A stretch of 6,857 nucleotides of DNA from Thermogutta sp. (GTDB lineage: Bacteria > Planctomycetota > Planctomycetia > Pirellulales > Thermoguttaceae). Where the stretch lies: NCBI RefSeq assembly GCF_014359955.1, contig NZ_JACIYL010000178.1, forward strand, positions 1-6,857. Direction: 5' to 3'. This document shows, piece by piece, positions 1 to 6,482 of this stretch. Both the position numbers and the translations under genes were made by a program. The notes beneath the pieces are model-generated. The model worked only from the letters and a program-made list of their open reading frames with translations. It was not told where the DNA came from and did no database searches. Numbering within the stretch: position 1 is the first letter of the stretch; every line of letters starts with the position of its first letter.

Positions 1-517
1 AGTACGGAACGACCCACCACCAGGGGCTTGCAGGGTTACTCACTCCAAACAATTCGTGGAGAACAGGTCCAAAGGTCAGATGAAGCCCCGCCGACTCGTC
101 CAGTCCAAGGTAGAACCACCAGACAGCCGCCACCAGCCAGCTCCCTCCGCGGCGTGTTTCACTGCAGTGGAGGGTCCACCAGATGAGCAAACTGGCCACC
201 GCCGTCCATGTGAGGACCAGCGTGGAAACACAACTGGCCAGATTGCCCGGTCCTTCCAGTCCAAACGCCGGTAAGGGCTGCGCAACCCAAAGCGGTTGGG
301 GACTTCCCAATCCCCGGTAAGCAGCCACGAGAAGCCCCGTGAGCCCGGCCCCCGTGGCCATCACACCCCACGACGGATTTTTTTTGGGGAACAGGTCGGC
401 GAGTGTGGGAAACCACAAGTCTCCCTGAGAATATGCCTCCGATGAATTGTGCGGGGGCACCCCTTCCTGCCACTGGTCTGGATCAGGCAAGTTGGAGGAG
501 AGCGGGGGCCGCACCAT
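1..517 (-). CDS. Multi-pass membrane protein, N-terminal part (open at left edge)
   Basis: I read this frame by hand on the minus strand: 172 uninterrupted codons from ATG at 517-515 to the window edge, with an in-frame TGA at 526-524 just upstream. The product starts with about 48 polar residues. Likely membrane segments follow at about residues 49-67 and 93-117 (rich in L, V, T, W), then about 125-140, and a fourth begins at the edge (PWWWVVPY). Between the third and fourth segments sits LGLDESAGLHLTFGPVLHEL, with D140, E141, H146, H154 and E155. A similar LDE...LHE pattern is familiar to me from uncharacterised planctomycete membrane proteins, but no function is known for them and I assign none. 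The ribosome binding site is weak (GGATGA, 6 bases before ATG). The gene lies 467 bases downstream of the peptidase gene and probably has its own promoter. The continuous hydrophobic pattern makes a real gene likely; the family call is tentative. Confidence 0.72.
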   Translation of the reverse strand, partial: MVRPPLSSNLPDPDQWQEGVPPHNSSEAYSQGDLWFPTLADLFPKKNPSWGVMATGAGLTGLLVAAYRGLGSPQPLWVAQPLPAFGLEGPGNLASCVSTLVLTWTAVASLLIWWTLHCSETRRGGSWLVAAVWWFYLGLDESAGLHLTFGPVLHELFGVSNPASPWWWVVPY

Positions 518-601
518 GGGATTTCATCCACACATTCGCAGAACCATCAATCACTCCAGCGATGACGCTCGCCGCACTTTGAGACGCCCAACCCGCCCAG
601 A

Positions 602-630
602 GATGCCGGCACCCTTGATCATCCGGCATC
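602..630. repeat. Inverted repeat, 8-bp perfect arms
   Basis: GATGCCGG at 602-609 and its exact reverse complement CCGGCATC at 623-630 are separated by 13 bases. The repeat lies in the gap between the peptidase stop and the membrane-protein start, about 85 bases upstream of the latter on the minus strand. It could be an operator for a dimeric regulator or the stem of an RNA hairpin. There is no T-run on either side, so it does not look like a standard intrinsic terminator. Confidence 0.4.
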
Positions 631-631
631 C

Positions 632-646
632 CAGGGGCAAACCCTG
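632..646. repeat. Small inverted repeat next to the 602-630 repeat
   Basis: CAGGG at 632-636 and CCCTG at 642-646 form a 5-bp stem with a 5-base loop, one base from the larger inverted repeat. On the plus strand it is followed at 651-654 by only four Ts. The stem is short and could be chance. It is recorded because the two hairpins stand in tandem. Confidence 0.2.
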
Positions 647-984
647 ACACTTTTCCACCACTTACCCGACGGTGCGGACGATCTTCGGTATTTCACCTCT
701 CGGCGTGTGCGTTCATTGACCTTGAACACGTCTGAAAAAATGCCGCCCGGCACGGACAGCGCGCCAGTGCGCCCTGTACGCGTCGTATCGTCAGCGCAGG
801 GAAAAGAGGAAGCACCAGGGGGTTTCCGTCGCCGCACCGACCGGCAAACGGACAGACGTTTTCCGATTGCTGCGGTTTGTTCTGGATATGCCGGCTTTAT
901 CGAACGAACAAGTGAGACTATTTGTTACCACCCCACCACCCGCCCCTGGAACGACCGGAACAGTGAACCTCAACCAGTATCCCG

Positions 985-2712
985 TCAGACGCTCAGTGCA
1001 GCTTTATTCCTCGCGAAGCCATCAAGAATCACGGATCGGCTAAGGCACTTTTCCGGAAAAGAATGGGGTGGTGTTGTTTCTCCCGTCCGAACACCCAACA
1101 CGCGATCCAGACCCGGCATCAAAGAGGTCGTCTTGGTGCCCGCGGGCGGCACTTCAATAGCCCTAATTCTTCCTCGATGATCGACCTCCAGCGTCATTGG
1201 GAGAGTCGCTTCGTGAATCATTTCTTCGAATCGATCTGGATCAACGGGTTCTCCGTTGACACTGTAAATATAGTCGCCGGGCTCCAAACCCGCTCCATCC
1301 GCCGGGGCACCTTTGAGAATATGGGTAATCATGACCGCCTTGGGCACCGCCTCATCCTTCATCCACTGGATACCCAGTTTAATGGGTGGTCCGTCGAGAA
1401 CCACCGTTTTCTCAACGGGTGGAGCCTCCCCGTAGTGCGCTCGCACGGTTAGATGAATTTCCCGATCGGAAGTCAACAGTGTGGCAGCGAGAAAATCGTC
1501 CACTTCTGTGATGGGCCGCCCGTTGACCGCCAGAATCCAATCTCCCGGTTCAATTCCGGCTTTTGCCGCGGGGCTATCGAACAGGACCTTGGCCACCCGC
1601 AGCACCGCTGGTCTGGTGTCATTCCCCGGCAAGGGATAGCGTTCCACAGACAGGCCTACCCGATTCCGCCAGTTGGGCGGAGACTCCAAAATCTCACGGC
1701 GCCTCGTTTCGGACTCTTCCGTGACCCCGGGGCGAAAAGCCGGTAGATCGTCCGCATTCGCCAGATCGTAGCTCATCTGGAAAACCCACCGGGCAATTCG
1801 CTCCATGCCCTCCAAATTGAGCTTGTCCACGTCATCGGTAGCCTTGTGATAATCCTCGTGAAGTCCGGTATGGAAAAGCAGCACCGGAATCGACCGCCAG
1901 AAAAAGGGCGCATGATCGGAGTCCGAGCGATTCATCCAGGAAAACTCAAGATCGAAGCCATACGCTCGGTTGGCACGGCTCACGGTCGGACGCAATCCCG
2001 GTGCGCTGCGCCACCCGTACATCTCCACGCGATCCATCCGCAGACGCCCGATCATGTCCATGTTCACCATCAGTTTGAGCTGCTCGATAGGCCGGGTGGG
2101 ATGGGCGACCCAGTACTTGGACCCCAGCAGGCCTTTCTCTTCTGCATCGAAAAACACAAACAAGAGCGTACGTCGCGGAGATTGGGGAAGCAGAGTATAC
2201 GCTTGAGCGATTTCCAGGAGAGCAGATGTCCCACTTGCATTATCATCAGCACCGTTATGAACCTCTCCCGGCTGGTCCCGCACGTTTCGCCGCGTTCCGT
2301 ACCCGACGTGGTCGTAGTGAGCGCCCAGAATGATGTACTCGTTTCGTCGCGAGGGATCGCTCCCAGCAATCTCCCCGATGACGTTATGAAACCCGTCACC
2401 AAACGGCTGATAGAAGCCTTCGGTACCGGCGGGACGCAGACCATAATGCTCCAGCGCCGAGACGATGTATTGGGCGGCCATCTCATTGCCCGGCGTTCCC
2501 GCCTCTCGCCCCTCCAGCTCATCGCTGGCCAGGATCGCCTCATGATTGAGCAATTCGTCCCGGGTGATGGAGTGCAGTGCCGCGACGAATCCCGCATCGT
2601 GGGCGTCACCACCCCGGACAACGCCGACTGCCGAGAGGCCAAACGCAAACAGGAGAACAAGGCACCCTAATCGCAAGCGTTCTCCCCTGCCGATGTTGGA
2701 AAATCGCATCAT
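985..2712 (-). CDS. Secreted M28-family zinc peptidase with two PDZ domains
   Basis: Probable exported metallo-aminopeptidase/carboxypeptidase-like enzyme of 575 residues. The N-terminus has a basic stretch, then a hydrophobic core (LGCLVLLFAFGLSAVGVV, about residues 16-33) typical of a signal peptide. The M28 catalytic domain covers about 40-320. Its dizinc site is readable: H132 and D134 in GAHYDHVG, D156 in GADDNASG, general base E191 and ligand E192 in FFDAEEKG, D219 in NMDMIGR, and H289 in DYHKATDD. The spacing leaves no room for the PA insert found in many relatives. Two PDZ domains follow at about 362-431 (AAKAGIEPGDWILAVNG) and 444-521 (DGAGLEPGDYIYSVNG), then a tail of about 54 residues without a recognisable domain. 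I chose ATG 2712 because GGTGG lies 6 bases upstream. The longest frame starts at a TTG at 2739, and a second ATG follows at 2709. The gene lies 112 bases after the carbon-nitrogen hydrolase stop. The peptide substrate is unknown. Confidence 0.93.
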   Translation of the reverse strand: MMRFSNIGRGERLRLGCLVLLFAFGLSAVGVVRGGDAHDAGFVAALHSITRDELLNHEAILASDELEGREAGTPGNEMAAQYIVSALEHYGLRPAGTEGFYQPFGDGFHNVIGEIAGSDPSRRNEYIILGAHYDHVGYGTRRNVRDQPGEVHNGADDNASGTSALLEIAQAYTLLPQSPRRTLLFVFFDAEEKGLLGSKYWVAHPTRPIEQLKLMVNMDMIGRLRMDRVEMYGWRSAPGLRPTVSRANRAYGFDLEFSWMNRSDSDHAPFFWRSIPVLLFHTGLHEDYHKATDDVDKLNLEGMERIARWVFQMSYDLANADDLPAFRPGVTEESETRRREILESPPNWRNRVGLSVERYPLPGNDTRPAVLRVAKVLFDSPAAKAGIEPGDWILAVNGRPITEVDDFLAATLLTSDREIHLTVRAHYGEAPPVEKTVVLDGPPIKLGIQWMKDEAVPKAVMITHILKGAPADGAGLEPGDYIYSVNGEPVDPDRFEEMIHEATLPMTLEVDHRGRIRAIEVPPAGTKTTSLMPGLDRVLGVRTGETTPPHSFPEKCLSRSVILDGFARNKAALSV

Positions 2713-2717
2713 GGCAT

Positions 2718-2723
2718 TCCACC
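2718..2723 (-). promoter_or_regulatory. Ribosome binding site of the M28 peptidase gene
   Basis: GGTGGA lies 5 bases before ATG 2712 (GGTGG with 6 bases of spacing). It favours ATG 2712 over the TTG 27 bases further upstream, which would place extra residues before the signal peptide. Confidence 0.45.
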
Positions 2724-2785
2724 CGGGATCCCGAACCAAAAACAGATACCGTCAGCCGCCACGGGCCAAAACCAGGTCAGCCTTC

Positions 2786-2791
2786 ATTATA
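2786..2791 (-). promoter_or_regulatory. Possible -10 box upstream of the M28 peptidase gene
   Basis: A perfect TATAAT is present on the minus strand in the gap between the carbon-nitrogen hydrolase and the peptidase. It would place a transcript start near 2779, about 67 bases before the chosen start codon. No good -35 hexamer is seen 16-18 bases upstream (the sequence there is C-rich). This may be a weak or activator-dependent promoter, or chance. Confidence 0.25.
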
Positions 2792-2824
2792 GAGATGACG
2801 GCGATGGGTTGGGCGACCGCCCTT

Positions 2825-4228
2825 TCACGGCGGCACTTCCCCACGATCTAGCAAGGGACCATAGCTGGGAATGACGCGATGGCGTGGTCCGATACTCCGC
2901 CACCATCCCACCCAGGGCAGTCTTTCCCGTTTGTTCAGGTCAATTTCTGCCCAGACCAACCCCTCTTTGCCGGCGCTGGAGGCGAGAATGCGCCCCATCG
3001 GATCGATGATCATGCTATTGCCGTCATAGACCGACGGTACCAGATAGACACCGGCATCCCGTGCCCGAACGCGAAAGACGGCTTCTCCCTCGGCGCGTCC
3101 ATCCTGGTCTGGAAAAGTTGTGCCCCAAGTCGGTGCAAAGACAATTTCGGCCCCCTTCAACCGCCAGATCGTGGCCACCTCGGGAAAGAACCAGTCATAA
3201 CAGATCTGAATGGCAATCCTGCCGAACTCCGTGTCGAAAACGGGATAATCCATCCCCGGTGTAAAACCTTTCGTCCATTCCTCACGGGGCAAATGGACCT
3301 TGCGGTACTTTCCCACAAGTTGCCCCTCCCTGTTGATTAGGACGGCCGTGTTGTACGGCGTTTGCCCCTCGATCTCGTACAACCCTGCGATCACCCAAAG
3401 ATGGTTCCGCCGGGCAGCTTCCCCGAGTCGCTCAGTGGAGGGCCCCGGAATCGGCTCGAGCACATCGGCGGCCGCCTTACTGGTGCCGACCAGCGTAATG
3501 GCTTCCCCCAGACAGACGATATCCAGCCCCAGTTTTCCCGCCTCGTCAAGCTGGGCACAGAATAGATCCAGGTTCTTCTCCGGCGTGCTGTTGCGGGGAC
3601 GGAGATAGACCGTGCCGACCTTCACTTTCCGCGGAGGCGGCGGGGCGGCAGGTCGCAGGGTGACGCTTTGCCAGAGCACTTCGGCTCCCTGGGGCCATTT
3701 GACATCCAGGGAAATGATGGCTCCGTCCGCCCCTTCATCCGCCTGCAAAACGTCCGCAAACCGAAAACGCCAGCTCCCGGGTGAGGTCCTCGATGGCGTT
3801 AAAAAAGGTCCCGCGACCAGCCAACCTGCCGGATGGGTAGCCTGCCCCTTTTTGGTGAAGGTCACTCGCACCAGGACAATTTGCCAGGGTGCCTCGCAGC
3901 GACGAATCTGGCCGGTGGCCTCCACCGCGTAATATTGACCGGCTTCGATTCCAAAGATCACCTGTTTCAGGCCGCCCACCGCAAACGGCCGGTCGGGGGC
4001 ATCAACCACCACGCCATCGCTGTCCGGGCGAAATCGGCAAGCTGTGCCGGGCAGGCTCGGCGCCCAAATCTCCCAGTGCGGAGGTCCTTTCTCACTCCAT
4101 CCCGTAAAACCCGAATTGACGACCAAATTCTGGCACGGGGGACATGACGGCAGTCCAGACGGCGATTCGGCAACCCCTACACTCGCGCCGAGAACTGCCG
4201 CAAAGACGCCAAACACCAAATTTCTCAC
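2825..4228 (-). CDS. Secreted carbon-nitrogen hydrolase (nitrilase superfamily) with N-terminal beta-sandwich-like domain
   Basis: A 467-residue amidase/nitrilase-fold enzyme that hydrolyses a non-peptide C-N bond; the substrate is unknown. Residues 2-20 form a signal peptide (hydrophobic core VFGVFAAVLGASVGVA, cleavage near A20), so it probably acts outside the cytoplasm. Residues about 27-192 begin CPPCQNLVVNSGFTGW and look like a jelly-roll or carbohydrate-binding-like beta-sandwich. A proline-rich linker (AAPPPPRK) follows. The hydrolase domain spans about 203-455 with the superfamily triad: E242 in CLGEA, K310 in YRKVHLP and nucleophile C343 in QICYDWFFPE. E316/E317 is a candidate for the fourth conserved glutamate. 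I chose GTG 4228 because a perfect AGGAGG sits 6 bases upstream and the signal peptide starts there. The longest frame begins at ATG 4267 and adds 13 polar, charged residues. It lies 72 bases after the upstream esterase gene, so co-transcription is plausible. Whether the N-terminal domain binds sugars is inference. Confidence 0.92.
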   Translation of the reverse strand: MRNLVFGVFAAVLGASVGVAESPSGLPSCPPCQNLVVNSGFTGWSEKGPPHWEIWAPSLPGTACRFRPDSDGVVVDAPDRPFAVGGLKQVIFGIEAGQYYAVEATGQIRRCEAPWQIVLVRVTFTKKGQATHPAGWLVAGPFLTPSRTSPGSWRFRFADVLQADEGADGAIISLDVKWPQGAEVLWQSVTLRPAAPPPPRKVKVGTVYLRPRNSTPEKNLDLFCAQLDEAGKLGLDIVCLGEAITLVGTSKAAADVLEPIPGPSTERLGEAARRNHLWVIAGLYEIEGQTPYNTAVLINREGQLVGKYRKVHLPREEWTKGFTPGMDYPVFDTEFGRIAIQICYDWFFPEVATIWRLKGAEIVFAPTWGTTFPDQDGRAEGEAVFRVRARDAGVYLVPSVYDGNSMIIDPMGRILASSAGKEGLVWAEIDLNKRERLPWVGWWRSIGPRHRVIPSYGPLLDRGEVPP

Positions 4229-4234
4229 GTCTTT

Positions 4235-4240
4235 CCTCCT
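4235..4240 (-). promoter_or_regulatory. Strong ribosome binding site deciding a GTG start
   Basis: A perfect AGGAGG on the minus strand stands 6 bases before GTG 4228. It is the strongest such site in the window. It argues that translation of the carbon-nitrogen hydrolase begins at this GTG rather than at the in-frame ATG 39 bases upstream. Confidence 0.8.
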
Positions 4241-4300
4241 TTGCCGACACTTCCCGGCTTGATGCACGATCTCCCTGAGGCCGATCGCCAGGAGAGCGAA

Positions 4301-5230
4301 CTACTGTTCGGACTGCCCTCTGGGGGCCAGGAAGCCGATCTCCACCAGAAATTGATCTGCCAGTTCCAGCGTTTTTTGATAGGCCGAGTTGTCACCTCGT
4401 CCAAAGTTAAAGAATCCATGGCCGGCCCCTTCAAACGGCACCAGCTCGCATCGATTACCGGCCTTTTTCATCGCCTCCGCAAAGACCCGAATGGTCTCGA
4501 ATGGAACCGTGGTGTCGGCCGTTCCGTGGAAGATGATCATCGGCGGCAACCCCGCCCGGATGTGGTGATACGGAGATACGGCTTTCGGCTCAGTTCCAAG
4601 CCTGTCTCGCAACCGTTCCTCCAAATCCTGCCGCGGCACACGGTCCGACAAACCCTCTCGACTGAGAATCAGCACCGGATTGAACAGGATCGCGGCATTG
4701 GCCTGGGAGCTTATCGTGTGATCCTCGTCAGGAGCTTCCAGATCTGGAACCATCACGGTACACGCGGCCAGATGTCCTCCCGCGGACCCTCCGGAAGCCA
4801 CGATCTTCTGCGGGTCCACTCCCAGCTCGGCGGCGTGCTGGCGGACCCACCGAATGGCAGATTTGGCGTCTGCCACGCAATCTGCCACCTTCGCCTTGTC
4901 GCGACTGCCCACGCGATAGTCGGCGGCCATGGCCACCATACCCCGCGCGGCAAAATACTCGCACTGCGGTCGAAACTGTGCGGGACTCCCACCCTGCCAA
5001 CCGCCTCCAAAAAAGAACACGATGGCCGAACGCCGGTCCGTGGGCTTCCAGTCTTTCGGCTTGTAGATGTAGAGCTTCAACTCAACATGATCAACTTTTT
5101 TGTAAACCCTGACCTCCGCCCCCGGCATTTCCGGTGGATAGCGCAATCGTCCCACCTGGGCCACCGAGACTTCCCCAAACGTCACCGCACACCAGATGAA
5201 AACACCGGCCAGAATGACACAGTTTCGCAT
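4301..5230 (-). CDS. Secreted alpha/beta hydrolase, probable carbohydrate esterase
   Basis: A 309-residue serine hydrolase of the acetyl-esterase/BD-FAE-like group. Residues 1-24 form a signal peptide (MRNCVILAGVFIWCAV..., cleavage near VSVA-Q). The fold is complete. The oxyanion-hole motif FFFGGGW is at 72-78, where many relatives have HGGG. The nucleophile S149 lies in GGSAGG, the acid D239 in HGTADTTVP, and H271 in GAGHGF. The length fits a single catalytic domain with no binding module. GGGAGG lies 10 bases before the ATG, which supports this start. The gene follows the GH62 arabinofuranosidase after a 143-base gap and precedes the carbon-nitrogen hydrolase by 72 bases. By analogy with enzymes in hemicellulose loci it could remove acetyl or feruloyl groups from xylan side chains. 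The sequence alone proves only the serine-hydrolase chemistry, so the substrate is inference. Confidence 0.9.
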   Translation of the reverse strand: MRNCVILAGVFIWCAVTFGEVSVAQVGRLRYPPEMPGAEVRVYKKVDHVELKLYIYKPKDWKPTDRRSAIVFFFGGGWQGGSPAQFRPQCEYFAARGMVAMAADYRVGSRDKAKVADCVADAKSAIRWVRQHAAELGVDPQKIVASGGSAGGHLAACTVMVPDLEAPDEDHTISSQANAAILFNPVLILSREGLSDRVPRQDLEERLRDRLGTEPKAVSPYHHIRAGLPPMIIFHGTADTTVPFETIRVFAEAMKKAGNRCELVPFEGAGHGFFNFGRGDNSAYQKTLELADQFLVEIGFLAPRGQSEQ

Positions 5231-5240
5231 CGTTCACGCG

Positions 5241-5246
5241 CCTCCC
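5241..5246 (-). promoter_or_regulatory. Ribosome binding site of the 4301-5230 esterase gene
   Basis: GGGAGG on the minus strand lies 10 bases before ATG 5230. The spacing is slightly long but usable, and it supports this start directly before the signal peptide. Confidence 0.5.
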
Positions 5247-5373
5247 ACGCTCATACCAAAGGAACACTTGTTGTTGAAGACTCAACCTGTACTGAGACGC
5301 ACTCCATACACGACCACAGAAAATCCGATGACGACCATGTCCCCCATCCTTGGAGGCAGCATGTTGCGCCAAA

Positions 5374-6447
5374 TCAGCGATGTTCACGGCTCACCGGCAA
5401 CTGCTGCACCGCTAGCCCCAGACGCCAGGGGATTTCCCCATACACCTTGCCTCGCATTTCCTCATCGCTCACCCCCTGAAACAGCATTTCCAACCGATCG
5501 GGATTCACCTCCATCCGCTCGTCAATCCCGTCGCGGATCAACTCACCGTGACTGAATGATTCACACCAGGGTTCTCCACGAAACGTCACATTTTGTGGAC
5601 CGAGGAACGGCTTGTCACGCTCGGCGGCCAAAGGTCGCCATTCTCCATCCAATCGGTCGGCCAAATAGGCCTTATAATATCGCCGTCTGCCATTCTGCGC
5701 TTCGATGATGGCCAAATACAGCGGCAAGCCCTTCAGTCGATACACATGGGCGGCTTCAAAAATATCCGCCCGCAGCACCACCTTCGGTCGGCTCCACCCA
5801 TGGGGAAAATCCTTCAGCGAAGTCTCGGATCTCCAGAACTGCCCGTCCAGTGACGTGAAGAACAAATGGGCCTTTTCGTCGTCGCAGATGACCCAGAAGT
5901 CAATCCACCGTTGGACACCCTCCGGACCGGTTGGAAAGAGGAAACACGGCGAACTCCATCCCGCCACGTCATCCAGCCGGTCGTTCGTGGAAAACGCAGG
6001 CTGAAGCGCGGGCTTGCGATTCGGGTCGGAAGTTTGATAGATGAGGTACCACTTTTTGTGCGGCCGAAAGTAGAACACCTGCGGCGCACAGTAGTAGCCG
6101 TCGGTGATCCTGAGAAACTCCCGCCGGGGTTGCTCGTCCTGCCAGTCACGCAAAACGAGATATTCCACCTGGTGCGTCCGGGGCTTGCCCCGCACCGTGC
6201 AGAACAGATGCCAGCGGTCCTCAAAGCGCACCACGCTGGGATCCTTGATCGAGAAGTAGGTCATTTCGGGTGTGCTTTCCCTGGCGGCCACAATGGGCGG
6301 TCCCACAACCCAGTGGAAATTCCCCGTTTCAAACGCGGAGGGCCACAACTTTTCACTCGCGGACTCAGCCGCAGCACGGCCCCCAAGAACAATTCCCCCG
6401 ACCGCAAAAACCACCATCCACAACGGATAAGATGCCGTTCTCATCAT
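5374..6447 (-). CDS. Secreted GH62 alpha-L-arabinofuranosidase
   Basis: A 357-residue enzyme predicted to release arabinofuranose side groups from arabinoxylan. Residues 1-27 are a signal peptide (core PLWMVVFAVGGIVLGG, cleavage near RAAA-E). The rest is a five-bladed beta-propeller of clan GH-F with motifs of the family: SIKDPSVV with the proposed catalytic base D69, CAPQVFYFRPHKKWYLIYQ at 120-138, WIDFWVICDD with the pKa-modulating D183, IFEAAHVYR with the proposed acid E231, and SHGELIRDG at 299-307. Residue roles are assigned by alignment from memory to fungal and Streptomyces GH62 enzymes. There is no carbohydrate-binding module. ATG 6447 is chosen because GGGAG lies 7 bases upstream and the signal peptide begins there. 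An in-frame ATG at 6483 overlaps the upstream stop (TGATG) and would add 12 polar residues. The gene starts 35 bases after an esterase gene and precedes another, fitting joint removal of xylan side chains. A GH43-like relative is the alternative. Confidence 0.88.
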   Translation of the reverse strand: MMRTASYPLWMVVFAVGGIVLGGRAAAESASEKLWPSAFETGNFHWVVGPPIVAARESTPEMTYFSIKDPSVVRFEDRWHLFCTVRGKPRTHQVEYLVLRDWQDEQPRREFLRITDGYYCAPQVFYFRPHKKWYLIYQTSDPNRKPALQPAFSTNDRLDDVAGWSSPCFLFPTGPEGVQRWIDFWVICDDEKAHLFFTSLDGQFWRSETSLKDFPHGWSRPKVVLRADIFEAAHVYRLKGLPLYLAIIEAQNGRRRYYKAYLADRLDGEWRPLAAERDKPFLGPQNVTFRGEPWCESFSHGELIRDGIDERMEVNPDRLEMLFQGVSDEEMRGKVYGEIPWRLGLAVQQLPVSREHR

Positions 6448-6454
6448 CACGTAA

Positions 6455-6459
6455 CTCCC
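6455..6459 (-). promoter_or_regulatory. Ribosome binding site of the GH62 gene
   Basis: GGGAG on the minus strand lies 7 bases before ATG 6447 (10 before the next ATG at 6444). It favours an internal start over ATG 6483, which overlaps the preceding stop codon. Confidence 0.6.
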
Positions 6460-6482
6460 GGAAGAATCAGCACGCGCGATCA

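Larger units (their letters stand above)
518..984. other. 467-base intergenic gap
   Basis: No convincing coding frame is visible here. The short open frames on both strands are rich in Arg, Pro and Ser and show no motif, signal peptide or good ribosome binding site. The gap holds two small inverted repeats (602-630 and 632-646). It must contain the 3' end of the peptidase transcript and probably the promoter of the downstream membrane-protein gene. I could not find a clear -35/-10 pair, nor a hairpin followed by a T-run on the minus strand. Confidence 0.5.

Noticed and set aside
159..473. Minus-strand open frame of 104 codons within the left-edge gene
   Set aside because: It is a shifted frame of the membrane-protein gene. 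The frame starting at 517 gives continuous hydrophobic segments, whereas this one gives none.
619..837. Minus-strand open frame of 72 codons in the intergenic gap
   Set aside because: No motif, signal peptide or good ribosome binding site; basic, low-information product.
843..864. Imperfect hairpin downstream of the peptidase stop (GGCAAACG ... CGTTTTCC)
   Set aside because: The arms pair at 7 of 8 positions with a 6-base loop, but no T-run follows on the minus strand, so it cannot be supported as an intrinsic terminator.
707..1180. Plus-strand open frame of 157 codons covering the gap and the 3' end of the peptidase gene
   Set aside because: The composition is Arg/Pro/Thr-rich and no domain is visible; nearly half overlaps the peptidase coding region in antisense.
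1846..2670. Plus-strand open frame of 274 codons opposite the M28 catalytic domain
   Set aside because: The opposite strand carries all zinc ligands of M28. The plus-strand product has no recognisable domain.
5231..5373. Search for a promoter in the 143-base gap between GH62 and the esterase
   Set aside because: Only poor matches such as TTCAAC and TATGAG were seen; too far from consensus to report. A 5-bp stem (GTTGA/TCAAC near 5273-5286) is within chance expectation.
4241..5479. Long plus-strand open frame (412 codons) opposite the esterase gene and parts of its neighbours
   Set aside because: It is antisense to a gene with a complete catalytic triad and signal peptide, lacks any motif, and has the His/Arg/Pro-rich composition typical of a mirror frame in GC-rich DNA.
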